Source: Pontibacter roseus DSM 17521 (GTDB lineage: Bacteria; Bacteroidota; Bacteroidia; Cytophagales; Hymenobacteraceae). From it: a DNA stretch of 64,000 bases. The notes beneath the pieces are model-generated. The model had not been told where the DNA came from. It ran no database searches and was given only the letters and a program-made list of their open reading frames with translations. This document shows, piece by piece, positions 1 to 7,752 of this stretch. The DNA lies in assembly GCF_000373265.1 (NCBI RefSeq), contig NZ_KB890766.1:156594-220593 (forward strand). Direction: 5' to 3'. The position numbers and the translations under genes were made by a program. Every line of letters starts with the position of its first letter. Within the stretch, counting starts at the first letter, position 1.

Positions 1-98
1 GAACATACGTTCGAGGCTTTTTTTGTTTCCACTCATGGCAAAGCAAACCCTTTGGGCGGTTTCTGCTGTATATGGCCATGCTTACCTAACGTCGCTCT

Positions 99-713
99 AT
101 GGAAAACTTCGTCAAGATTCAGGTGCCGGTCTCCATCTCCTATCCTGTGCTGGAAAACATCCTCAAAAAGGAACTGGTGGGGGAGTACATTCCCAAACCC
201 ACTGAAGGTATGGAGCCGGCACCCTACGCCCAGATTCTGGATGTAGGGCTTGCGGGGAGCAGTACGGGTGCCGGCGATATTTTTATGAAGGTCAGGATAC
301 GCATCCTGCGCACTCTCCTGAAACGAGACAACGTGGACCTGTATGTGCTGGCGACGCTCGGTTATGACAACGCAGCGCAAGAGGTATACGTCCAGCAGTT
401 CCGGATGGAGTCGCAGACATCGAGCCGCTTTTTCAATTCTGCCTTGGAGGTGCTGGTGAACAAAGTGGCTTACAGCCAAATCATCCAGAAGGCCAGAGTC
501 AACCTGGGGCAGCTTGTGGCGGGGGAGCTGAAAAAGGCAAACGGCTCTCTTGAGAACGGGCTGGAGCTGAAAGGCCTGAAGCTTACCGGAATGGTAGAGG
601 AGGTGCGTGTGCAGGATATCACACCCAGACCCAACAGAATGTTCCTGAACCTCGAAGTGCAGGCAAAAGTGGAAGTGGACGTGTTTGATTTGAGCGAGCT
701 GCTCCCCGCATAG
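99..713 (+). CDS. DUF4403-like hypothetical protein
   Basis: A protein of 204 residues with no signal peptide or membrane helix. An in-frame TAA at 87-89 excludes an upstream extension, so the ATG at 99 is the first possible start. The sequence alternates beta-type stretches with amphipathic segments, and its organisation (short N-terminal PVSISYPVLENIL segment, long central helix, beta-rich C-terminus ending in DVFDLSEL) recalls DUF4403 proteins of Bacteroidota. Those are normally about twice this length, so this would be a half-length or single-domain relative. The family call is resemblance only and no catalytic motif is visible. Its upstream neighbour lies outside the window, and the next feature downstream is tRNA-Lys. 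Confidence 0.6.
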   Translation: MENFVKIQVPVSISYPVLENILKKELVGEYIPKPTEGMEPAPYAQILDVGLAGSSTGAGDIFMKVRIRILRTLLKRDNVDLYVLATLGYDNAAQEVYVQQFRMESQTSSRFFNSALEVLVNKVAYSQIIQKARVNLGQLVAGELKKANGSLENGLELKGLKLTGMVEEVRVQDITPRPNRMFLNLEVQAKVEVDVFDLSELLPA

Positions 714-880
714 CTATACCTGCCCGAGGGAGCTGTACCTTATTTTCTGACATTTTATTCAGGTGATTTGTGCTAATCTATACCTGTTGCTAATATGCTG
801 TTGCTCAGAAAATTCAAACCAAAATCGGTTCGCAGCGTTTTACACAGGAACCACTAATCGTGGTTTAAAGGGAGCGAGAG

Positions 881-911
881 TTTGCGCACGTCGGAAAAAC
901 TCCTAATTTTG
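881..911 (+). promoter_or_regulatory. Bacteroidota-type promoter of tRNA-Lys
   Basis: TTTG at 881-884, a 19-bp spacer, then TAATTTTG at 904-911. This is an exact match to the Bacteroidota housekeeping sigma consensus (-33 TTTG, -7 TAnnTTTG). The -7 element ends 25 bp before the mature tRNA. Confidence 0.8.
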
Positions 912-936
912 CACTCCCAACACGGGGAAATTTACT

Positions 937-1009
937 GATTCTGTAGCTCAGCTGGTAGAGCAATACACTTTTAATGTATGGGTCCTGGGTTCGAATCCCA
1001 GCGGGATCA
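937..1009 (+). tRNA. tRNA-Lys (anticodon TTT)
   Basis: A full 73-nt cloverleaf. The acceptor stem GATTCTG pairs with CGGGATC (two G-U pairs). The D arm starts TAGCTCAGCTGG. The anticodon arm is ATACA-CTTTTAA-TGTAT with anticodon TTT at 970-972. The T arm contains GGTTCGAATCC and the discriminator base is A1009. CCA is not encoded. Confidence 0.96.
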
Positions 1010-1014
1010 CAAAA

Positions 1015-1060
1015 ACAACAGAGCCGCCTGCATCACTGATGCAGGCGGCTCTGTTGTTTT
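1015..1060 (+). terminator. Rho-independent terminator after tRNA-Lys
   Basis: A near-perfect inverted repeat of about 20 bp (ACAACAGAGCCGCCTGCATCA and its complement) with a tiny loop, followed by TTTT. It begins 6 nt after the tRNA. Confidence 0.85.
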
Positions 1061-1228
1061 ATCATGTATACCTTCCTAATCCCTATATCTGTAAGTAGAC
1101 GAATATTCACGCTGTCGGCAAAGAAAGTATGGCATGCAGAACATTGGGCTTATCACTTTTCAATCAAGGCTAATACTGCTCTCAGTCGACGCTTGTAGTA
1201 AAAGGGCCAAGCTAGCCGGTTTGCATCA

Positions 1229-1579
1229 CTATAGGTTATTGGATGCGGCGCTCCGTTTCTTAGATTCGTACTGCTGGACTAGCAGTAGGAGGCGCATGGT
1301 GTGGTAAACCACTATATTGTCATTATCAAGTGCCACTTCTTCGGACTCCTGCTCTTGTGGAGCAATCCTGTTTCGAAGTGCCTTCAGGCAGACGATGTAG
1401 CTATCAATCTGGCTGCAGATGAATTTGTAATATTCGGGGTTCTCAAACGCCTGGTCCAAGAAAACCACCTTCTGGCTTTCCGACTCCTTAATTTCCCTAT
1501 CTACTTCTAAGCTTACTTGCTGTCTTGAAAGCCCTTGCTCCTGTATCCTGTCAAAAAACTTATCTATGTTAAACTGCAT
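1229..1579 (-). CDS. Hypothetical protein, 116 residues
   Basis: A soluble, helix-rich, acidic protein of 116 residues that I do not recognise. It has no signal peptide, membrane segment or obvious metal-binding motif. Its ATG at 1579 is preceded by GGGGAGGAT, a good Shine-Dalgarno for this genome, which supports the start and the reality of the gene. It is monocistronic, between tRNA-Lys and the ABC exporter genes. Helical content with several Gln/Glu/Arg-rich stretches suggests a small interaction or regulatory protein, but no function can be assigned. Confidence 0.65.
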   Translation of the reverse strand: MQFNIDKFFDRIQEQGLSRQQVSLEVDREIKESESQKVVFLDQAFENPEYYKFICSQIDSYIVCLKALRNRIAPQEQESEEVALDNDNIVVYHTMRLLLLVQQYESKKRSAASNNL

Positions 1580-1938
1580 GATATCCTCCCCTCAGTCCGT
1601 ATAAATACACAGCTGATTTTGTATAAATACTAACTTGTACGAATTTTCCTGCCTAAGCGGCACGTTAGAAGATGATTTTCTTAATTTAATCATAATCAGG
1701 AGGTTTACTAGGTATACCTGGACGAGTAGCTGTTCGTGAACCTTGTCACTGAGCTGCATAGGTGCAAATGCCAAAATATGGGCAGACAACCGAAGCAGAT
1801 TTTTCTAAGAGAGCAACCGTGTTCAGCACATTCATTTGTGCCCTGTCTGACTATAAGTATCAAATAGGATTGGTGGCCCATACGTCTTAAACACAAATCC
1901 CCGGCTGTAGACGCAACCGGGGATTTGTGTTTGAGTTC
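1580..1938. other. Intergenic region
   Basis: Short open frames here have low-complexity translations, no ribosome site and no family resemblance, so I call no gene. The stretch contains the 5' region of the 116-residue gene, one palindromic AGGTATACCT near 1711, and a terminator at its right end. Confidence 0.5.
1889..1932 (-). terminator. Terminator of the DUF5687 gene
   Basis: AAACACAAATCCCCGG and its exact complement (16 bp) around a 12-nt loop, 7 nt beyond the minus-strand stop codon. A/T-rich lower stems on both sides make it potentially bidirectional. Confidence 0.8.
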
Positions 1939-3300
1939 TTATGCCTCTGTCTTGTACAGCGTCTCGAAGAGCTTGTATTTGTACTGCTTGTACTCCCTGA
2001 GCACAGCTACCATAGCGAAGAGCGTCATGGCAATCACCACGGGGTACACCAGGTACAGTAGCGGGTGAAGCAAGGGCAGGAAGAGCAGCCCTAACAGGAA
2101 AATGGAGATGAAGCTATACAGGTAGGAGGTCTTGGCGCTGAAGCTCAGGATGCCGCCCTTCACCATCTTCGGGCTCGTGAAAGAGGAGATGATGCCGATG
2201 GGCGTCAGCACGAGTACGGCAGCGCTGTACATGAGCAGAATGAAAGTAGCCTGCTCGTGGTTGAACAGCGCCACATACAGCAGCACGATGGCGGCATCCA
2301 GCAGCAGGGGCATGCGGAGCGGCATGAGGCTCGCTTTTAGAAACTCCTTGTAATCCCCGGTCGCGCGCTCCGTCGTCAGCCAGAGGCTCTTGTAAAAGCC
2401 CCACACGTTGTTGAACACATAGGTATAGATGACCAACGGACCCACAAACAGCCACAGCGACATGTTCTTGTCCAGCATGTGTATGCCTTTGGCCATGTAC
2501 ACGGTGGCGTCTATACCGAGCATGAGCACTTTGAAACCGAGGCCGAACAGCAGCAGTTGTTTTCCCATTTTGTGGTTCTTGAAGAGGCGCCAGCCTAGGC
2601 TGCGGCGGGCATCACTGCTGTAGTTGACCGTGCGGCGCTTCGGCTCATGGGCCGCCTGCTCCAGAAAGTAATTGGAGGTGAGGAAGGAACCAAGCGAGGC
2701 CAGGTGCACCACCAGCATCAGAAAGGTATAGCTTGGCTCAAACATGGGCGCACGCGCCTGCAGCGCTATAAAGGCACCCGCCATCACCACTGCTCCCACG
2801 AACATGCTGCTGCGCCAGTTGATTTTGCGCTCAATGAACAGCTGCAGCGTGCGCCGGGTAACGTGTGCGGTCAGGAACACTAGAAAGCTTTGCACCAGGT
2901 GCAGGAAGGTATAGTCAGGCGACATCAGGAACAGCAGCACCAGGAAGTTGAGCAGCACGAAATAGAACGGCGACACCAACTCCACCACCAGTTCCGTCCA
3001 GAAGCGCTTGAGCGGCTTGACAGGGTATATGCGGTTGATGAAATCTGCCTTGGGTATGTAGGCGGGGAAGAAGCCCCGCAATATGGTCAGAGCGAGCAAC
3101 AGCAGGTTGGTATAGCCGAGCATCTTCTCTATGCCGAATTCAAAGCTGCCTTCCTGCGACTGCTGCAGCAGGAAAGTGAACAGCCAGGCGTAAAATCCTG
3201 AAAGCACGATGCCCAGCATCAGCAGCAGTACGCGCTGTACCTTTTTCTGCCTGAAATAACTGTTGAGCCTCGCCTTGCACGAGTATAAAATCAAATCCAT
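1939..3300 (-). CDS. DUF5687 family ABC exporter membrane subunit
   Basis: An integral membrane protein of 453 residues that looks like the permease half of an ABC exporter in the DUF5687 group. About ten hydrophobic segments are visible: two near the N-terminus (residues 23-45 and 60-75), pairs in the middle, and a cluster at the C-terminus where four helices precede a short basic tail. It lies 79 bp downstream of an ATPase gene on the same strand, the usual arrangement for a two-gene exporter whose subunits each dimerise. The substrate cannot be told from sequence. The family assignment rests on overall architecture and the N-terminal motif with Arg/Lys preceding the first helix. Confidence 0.8.
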   Translation of the reverse strand: MDLILYSCKARLNSYFRQKKVQRVLLLMLGIVLSGFYAWLFTFLLQQSQEGSFEFGIEKMLGYTNLLLLALTILRGFFPAYIPKADFINRIYPVKPLKRFWTELVVELVSPFYFVLLNFLVLLFLMSPDYTFLHLVQSFLVFLTAHVTRRTLQLFIERKINWRSSMFVGAVVMAGAFIALQARAPMFEPSYTFLMLVVHLASLGSFLTSNYFLEQAAHEPKRRTVNYSSDARRSLGWRLFKNHKMGKQLLLFGLGFKVLMLGIDATVYMAKGIHMLDKNMSLWLFVGPLVIYTYVFNNVWGFYKSLWLTTERATGDYKEFLKASLMPLRMPLLLDAAIVLLYVALFNHEQATFILLMYSAAVLVLTPIGIISSFTSPKMVKGGILSFSAKTSYLYSFISIFLLGLLFLPLLHPLLYLVYPVVIAMTLFAMVAVLREYKQYKYKLFETLYKTEA

Positions 3301-3313
3301 TTAAATGAGTTAA

Positions 3314-3338
3314 GAGTTATGAGTTGAGAGTTATGAGT
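3314..3338. repeat. Short direct repeat GAGTTATGAGT x2
   Basis: GAGTTATGAGT occurs at 3314-3324 and 3328-3338, a 14-bp period, in the spacer between the exporter permease and ATPase genes. A related inverted sequence (AATAACTT/CATAACTT) follows. Purely structural; no function inferred. Confidence 0.7.
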
Positions 3339-3379
3339 CTTAGAGCAATAACTTTTAACCCATAACTTAGAACCCTTCA

Positions 3380-4141
3380 CTAATTCAACATCCAGTCTAT
3401 GTTGGCGTCAGCAGCGGAGTGGTGTGGCAGCAGGAGCTGGAACAGTGCTTGGTCGATGAGGCTCTCGCCGTTCATGGTGAACTGGTGCACCGTGCCGTTG
3501 TACATTAGTTGGCCATCGTTTAGCACACCAATGTGTGTCGCCACCCGCTCCACGTAGTTGAGGTCATGCGAAGAGATGAGCACCACCCGGTTTGGGTTAC
3601 TGTAGTTGCGGATGAGCTGAACCAGCAGTTGCGCTGCAATCGGGTCAAGGCCAGTGAACGGCTCATCCAGGATAAGCACGCGGGGCTTGTGCAGGATGGC
3701 GGCCACGATACCCACTTTCTTCTTCATACCTGTGGAGTAACCCGCAATGTTCTTGTGCAGCGACTCCCGTTCCGTAAAGAAGTAATTGGTCAGACTATTG
3801 ATGCGCTGGTCGGCCTCCTGCTGTGGCAGCTTGTAGAGCTTGGCGATGAAATGGAGATACTCTAGACCGGTGAACTCTTCTATGAGTGGATTGTCTTCGC
3901 ACAGCGCCCCCAGGTCTTGCTTCACGTCCAGGCTGCTGGTGAGGTAGTCCTTCCCGAAAAGGCTGATAGTGCCTTCATCTGGCTTAACCAAATCGAGGAT
4001 GCTGTTGAGAAAAGTGCTCTTGCCAACTCCGTTTTTTCCTAAAAGGCAGTAGCATTGCCCTTGCTCTATTGTTAAATCAAGCGCCTGCAACACATGCTTT
4101 CTGCCATACGCTTTTGACAATCCCTTTATCTCAATGCTCAT
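3380..4141 (-). CDS. ABC transporter ATP-binding protein
   Basis: A nucleotide-binding subunit of 253 residues. Walker A GKNGVGKST is at residues 35-43, the signature is YSTGMKKK at 135-142 (a common variant of LSGGQ in export-type ATPases), Walker B VLILDE is at 155-160, and the switch His is H192. It should energise the DUF5687 membrane protein encoded 79 bp downstream. The STGMKKK signature is typical of ABC-2/antibiotic-export type subunits rather than importers, and no binding-protein gene is nearby. The substrate is unknown. Confidence 0.93.
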   Translation of the reverse strand: MSIEIKGLSKAYGRKHVLQALDLTIEQGQCYCLLGKNGVGKSTFLNSILDLVKPDEGTISLFGKDYLTSSLDVKQDLGALCEDNPLIEEFTGLEYLHFIAKLYKLPQQEADQRINSLTNYFFTERESLHKNIAGYSTGMKKKVGIVAAILHKPRVLILDEPFTGLDPIAAQLLVQLIRNYSNPNRVVLISSHDLNYVERVATHIGVLNDGQLMYNGTVHQFTMNGESLIDQALFQLLLPHHSAADANIDWMLN

Positions 4142-4523
4142 ATAAGGTAGTTCGGCTAAGTAATAAGTGAAACGTAACTACTTGTTTCACAGGTATAAAA
4201 GTAAACATATGCCCGAAATAGTCCAAGCAAAAAGCCCTGTTTTCAGGCAGATTGCCCCCATTCTCCAAAAATACTCATGTTACCTCTAGTGAATTAGGCA
4301 ACATTTGTAGGTATGCATAAGGTTTCTACACCTCCTTATTTGTTGTTCCATTTTTTTATGCCATCTCCTAAGCGGCTATTTTTCTTATACTTACCTGCTC
4401 TCCCTTTTTAACCGGATAATATAAAAGTTGTTTGATTTAGGCTATTCTAAAAAATAATTACGAAATATCTAATACTGTATTTAAGTTTGTCTCGTAACTA
4501 ACAGCAGCATACCCGACAAGACT
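4142..4523. other. Divergent intergenic region before the TonB receptor
   Basis: 382 bp between divergently oriented ABC ATPase and TonB receptor genes, AT-rich in its right half. I find no perfect TAnnTTTG box and no recognisable riboswitch. In particular, conserved cobalamin or TPP riboswitch cores are not visible. A small hairpin (GCCTG/CAGGC type) lies near 4238-4252. It presumably carries promoters for both genes. Confidence 0.5.
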
Positions 4524-6785
4524 ATGAAACAGCTGTATCTCCTCTTTTTGCTCTTTTCCCTGCCCCAACTCCTTGTAGCCCAATCGGGTGCTATAAAGGG
4601 AGAAGTAATGGCCGGCCAAGCACCAGCGGGCTACGCGAGTATCGGGCTTGTCGGCACCACCTTGGGAGGGACGGCCGACGCAGCAGGCAGATTTGAGCTC
4701 CAGCAGGTGCCGGAAGGCACTTACCAAATCAGGGTGTCTGCGGTAGGGTATAGGATGACTGAAAAACGTGTGGAGGTGCGGGCGGGCGAGGTAACGGCGC
4801 TGAGAGTGGAATTGCAGCAGCAAGACGCTCGCCTGGGGGAGGTGGTAGTAACAGGCACCATGCGTGAAACCTACCTGCTGGAGTCGCCGGTTCCGGTAGA
4901 GGTCTACACCCCGAAGTACTTTCTGAAGAACCCGACGCCGGCTATCTTTGAAGCGCTGGAGCGGGTGAATGGCGTACAGCCCCAAATCAACTGCAATGTA
5001 TGCGGCACCGGCGACATCCACATCAATGGTATGGAAGGCGCCTATACCATGGTGCTGCTGGACGGAATGCCGATTGTGAGCGCCCTTTCCACAGTATATG
5101 GCCTGAGCGGTATACCCAATAGCCTGGTGGAACGGGTGGAGGTGGTGAAGGGCCCAGCCTCGACGCTCTACGGCTCGGAGGCCGTAGCGGGCCTCATCAA
5201 CATCATCACTAAGAGTCCGGCCACTGCGCCCCGCTTCTCTGCAGACGTGTTTTATACCTCTCATCGTGAACTCAACGCCGATGTAGCGTATAGCAGGCAG
5301 TGGGAGAAGTTGAGCTCCCTGCTCAGCGCCAACTACTTCCGCTTCACCGACAGCCGGGATGTGAACCACGACAATTTTACGGATGTGCCGTTGCAGCACC
5401 GGGTATCGCTCTTCAACAAGTGGAGCCTTGCCCGGAAACACAACAGGATAGCCAACCTGGCAGCCCGCTATTACTATGAAGACCGGTTTGGGGGCGAGCT
5501 GCAGTGGACGCCAGCCTTTCGGGGCGGTGACAGCCTCTACGGGGAATCGGTCTATACCAGGCGTTATGAGGTACTGGGTGCCTATCAGTTGCCCCTGCGC
5601 GAAAACATCTTGCTCAGCTACTCCTACAACGACCACAGCCAGAACGCCGCCTACGGCACCACGCTGTACAAAGGGCGGCAGCGCGTGGGATTCGGACAAC
5701 TAGTGTGGGACAGGGAGGTGGGGGCAAAGCACAGGCTGCTGCTAGGGGCCGCCTACCGCTATACCTGGTACGACGACAATACGCCGGCTACGCAGCAAAG
5801 CCAGTCAGAAGAGAACCTGCCGGTGCATACCTCTCTTCCTGGAGCCTTTGCCCAGCACGAGTTTAAGGCATCCGGTAAAATCATCTTGCTCACCGGGTTG
5901 CGCTATGACTACAATTCGGAGCACAGGGGAATTCTCTCGCCGCGCTTCAACGCCAAGTGGTCGCCCAACGCGGATAACACCTTTCGGCTAAGCCTGGGCA
6001 ACGGCTATCGGGTAGTAAACCTCTTCACCGAGGACCATGCCGCCCTGACTGGAGCCCGTGAGGTGGTGATTCAGAACGAGCTGAAGCCGGAGCAATCTTA
6101 CAACGCCAGCCTGAACTACCAACGCTACGTGCCGTTGAGCAGCGGCTTCCTGAACCTGGAGGCATCGGCTTTCTATACCTACTTCACCAACAAGATAGTG
6201 GCTGATTTTCTGACGGATGACAATCTCATAATCTATGACAACCTGAGCGGCCATGCCATTTCTAAGGGAGTGGCATTGAACGGTGAGCTAGCTTTCACTT
6301 TCCCGCTGCGGCTGCTGGCCGGTGCCACGCTAATGGATGTGTACCAGGTTCAGGCAGACGAGGAAGGGCGGCAGGAACGGGAGCCACAACTGCACGCACC
6401 CCGGTTTTCGGGGACCTTCACCGCCTCCTACCAGTTCAGGAATAAGGGCTTGAGCCTGGACTACACCGGCAGCGTGAAAGGGCCTATGTTCCTGCCCGTG
6501 CAGGAAAACGATTTCAGGCCGGAAAAATCGCCTTGGTTCACGCTGCAAAACCTACAGCTCACCAAAGTCCTGCAGGAAGGGCTGGAGGTATACGGCGGCG
6601 TGAAGAACCTCTTCAATTTTATGCCAGAGCACCCGCTCATGCGACCTTTTGACCCATTTGACAAGCAGGTGGAGGTGGATAACCCAAACGGGTATAGCTT
6701 TGACACGGAGTACAACTATGCGCCACTGCAGGGGAGACGGTTATTTTTAGGCCTCCGCTATACCTTGCCGCAGCAGGCTAAATAG
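4524..6785 (+). CDS. TonB-dependent outer-membrane receptor
   Basis: 753 residues. A Sec signal peptide (1-19, ending VAQ) is followed by a carboxypeptidase-regulatory-like beta domain (about 22-100), a plug domain (about 105-235, with the VKGPASTLYGSEAVAGLINI signature) and a C-terminal beta-barrel ending in the aromatic-rich strand LFLGLRYTL. It imports a scarce ligand across the outer membrane using TonB energy. The plug carries an unusual NCNVCGTGD stretch where two Cys are three residues apart, seen in a subset of Bacteroidota receptors. No SusD-like lipoprotein follows, so this is not a polysaccharide locus. Ligand unknown: metal, haem or cobalamin are possible. Confidence 0.93.
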   Translation: MKQLYLLFLLFSLPQLLVAQSGAIKGEVMAGQAPAGYASIGLVGTTLGGTADAAGRFELQQVPEGTYQIRVSAVGYRMTEKRVEVRAGEVTALRVELQQQDARLGEVVVTGTMRETYLLESPVPVEVYTPKYFLKNPTPAIFEALERVNGVQPQINCNVCGTGDIHINGMEGAYTMVLLDGMPIVSALSTVYGLSGIPNSLVERVEVVKGPASTLYGSEAVAGLINIITKSPATAPRFSADVFYTSHRELNADVAYSRQWEKLSSLLSANYFRFTDSRDVNHDNFTDVPLQHRVSLFNKWSLARKHNRIANLAARYYYEDRFGGELQWTPAFRGGDSLYGESVYTRRYEVLGAYQLPLRENILLSYSYNDHSQNAAYGTTLYKGRQRVGFGQLVWDREVGAKHRLLLGAAYRYTWYDDNTPATQQSQSEENLPVHTSLPGAFAQHEFKASGKIILLTGLRYDYNSEHRGILSPRFNAKWSPNADNTFRLSLGNGYRVVNLFTEDHAALTGAREVVIQNELKPEQSYNASLNYQRYVPLSSGFLNLEASAFYTYFTNKIVADFLTDDNLIIYDNLSGHAISKGVALNGELAFTFPLRLLAGATLMDVYQVQADEEGRQEREPQLHAPRFSGTFTASYQFRNKGLSLDYTGSVKGPMFLPVQENDFRPEKSPWFTLQNLQLTKVLQEGLEVYGGVKNLFNFMPEHPLMRPFDPFDKQVEVDNPNGYSFDTEYNYAPLQGRRLFLGLRYTLPQQAK

Positions 6786-6857
6786 TTGAAAGCGTGCAAT
6801 GTGTGTAAAGGCGATGACACGATTGCTGTAAAAAATAGGCTGTAGGCCGCTAGAGTG

Positions 6858-6888
6858 TTGCAATTCTCGAAACTGCTCTATACTTTTG
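6858..6888 (+). promoter_or_regulatory. Promoter of tRNA-Leu
   Basis: TTG at 6858-6860, a 20-bp spacer, and TACTTTTG at 6881-6888. This matches the Bacteroidota consensus. The -7 element ends 15 bp before the tRNA. Confidence 0.75.
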
Positions 6889-6903
6889 CAGACCTAATTA
6901 CCT

Positions 6904-6985
6904 GCGCACGTGGTGAAATTGGTAGACACGCCATCTTGAGGGGGTGGTGCCTTCGGGTGTGGGAGTTCGAATCTCCCCGCGCGCA
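6904..6985 (+). tRNA. tRNA-Leu (anticodon GAG)
   Basis: 82-nt class II tRNA. The D arm is GTGAAATTGGTAGACAC, the anticodon arm CCATC-TTGAGGG-GGTGG (anticodon GAG), a short variable arm TGCCTTCGGGTG follows, and the T arm is GGGAG-TTCGAAT-CTCCC. The acceptor arms are GCGCACG and CGCGCGC, so the fifth pair is A.C rather than a Watson-Crick pair; the other six pair normally. The discriminator is A6985. CCA is not encoded. Confidence 0.94.
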
Positions 6986-7113
6986 CTCTAAAAGCTCTGT
7001 TCTTAACTGAATGGGGCTTTTTTGTTTTTAGGGGCTTTTGCCCTTCACTTGTAGCTGCTGTCTCTGCGGTTTGCTCGCTGTGATGTTTCATAGCTTCGCC
7101 TAGCCGGCGGGGC

Positions 7114-7143
7114 CTTACTTTTCTCCTTGATGAGAAAAGTAAG
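7114..7143. repeat. Hairpin repeat CTTACTTTTCTC / GAGAAAAGTAAG
   Basis: A perfect 12-bp inverted repeat around a 6-nt loop (CTTGAT). I recall similar hairpins scattered in intergenic DNA of Cytophagales genomes. Only one copy was found in this window. Confidence 0.7.
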
Positions 7144-7244
7144 CAAAATAATCAAGACGCTTTTGAACTCGCTGAACGCTCGAACAAAAAAACGTCATCG
7201 GTGCACCTGGCTAGTGTCTTCGCTCCGTTGCTATAGTGGAGGCT

Positions 7245-7260
7245 CTCCCCTTGAGGGGAG
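7245..7260. repeat. Small hairpin CTCCCC-TTGA-GGGGAG
   Basis: A perfect 6-bp GC-rich stem with a TTGA tetraloop, followed by a run of G residues (7265-7270). It forms part of the same repeat nest. Confidence 0.6.
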
Positions 7261-7356
7261 TAAGAGGGGGGTTAAGCCTATACCTACTAAATATCGACTG
7301 CTGGACAGACAGCTCCTGATTCCCATACCTATGCTACTCCCGTCTTGCCGCTCCTC

Positions 7357-7535
7357 CTGTCATTCCGACGAAAGGAGGAATCTCATGCCCTACTTGCCGC
7401 AGGTTCAGCGTAAGCTCAAACCCGCCTTTCTGCCAGTCCCTACTGTTGCCGACTCACCTGTTTCACCGCCGTTTCCCGCTGCGCTCGCACCGGCGGTGGG
7501 AAGCGTAACAGATTTCTCCTTTCGTCGAAATGACA
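7357..7535 (-). repeat. Dispersed inverted-repeat element, copy 1
   Basis: About 179 bp bounded by imperfect terminal inverted repeats. The left end is CTGTCATTCCGACGAAAGG (from 7357) and the right end is the complement of CTGTCATTTCGACGAAAGG (ending 7535). The reverse complement of this copy aligns along its whole length with 38862-39041, with shared internal blocks such as GAGCGCAGCGGGAA and TGCGGCAAG. Orientation is given relative to that second copy. No coding capacity. Confidence 0.8.
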
Positions 7536-7752
7536 GCAGTGGAAAAGCCGCTTTCAGTATGTGCAGGTGGTTGTCACTCCCAGGTAGTGTGAGCTTGCAG
7601 CACTTACTACCATGCCAAGAATTAGCACAGCTTCTATTCCTAAGCCAACAGTAATGGCGAACTCCCTGCCTGGGGAAAGGGGCTATCTCCGATAGACGAA
7701 AAGGTGTGGGCTGGACCTAGTCAAGTCACTTGGCCCGATAATGTAACCTACC

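Larger units (their letters stand above)
6986..7752. other. Repeat-rich gene-free region
   Basis: 767 bp between tRNA-Leu and rqcH without a convincing gene. It contains a weak AAAGC...GCTTTTTTT hairpin just after the tRNA (near 6990-7023), two short hairpin repeats (7114-7143 and 7245-7260) and one copy of a dispersed element of about 180 bp (7357-7535). A 175-codon open frame runs through these repeats, but its translation includes the peptide CHSDERRNL, which is simply the translated repeat end, so I reject it as a gene. Confidence 0.75.

Noticed and set aside
1592..1896. Two overlapping short open frames on the minus strand
   Set aside because: No ribosome site, no recognisable features; probably the untranslated region next to the 116-residue gene.
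4142..4523. Possible riboswitch upstream of the TonB receptor
   Set aside because: I looked for cobalamin and TPP riboswitch cores and found none of the conserved blocks.
4458..5699. 413-codon open frame on the minus strand
   Set aside because: It lies entirely antisense to the TonB receptor gene and its translation is low in hydrophobic patterning with no family; it is a shadow of a GC-rich gene.
6894..7091. 65-codon open frame on the minus strand
   Set aside because: It crosses the tRNA-Leu gene.
7127..7654. 175-codon open frame on the plus strand
   Set aside because: It runs through dispersed repeats; the CHSDERRNL peptide is the repeat end. No ribosome site or domain.
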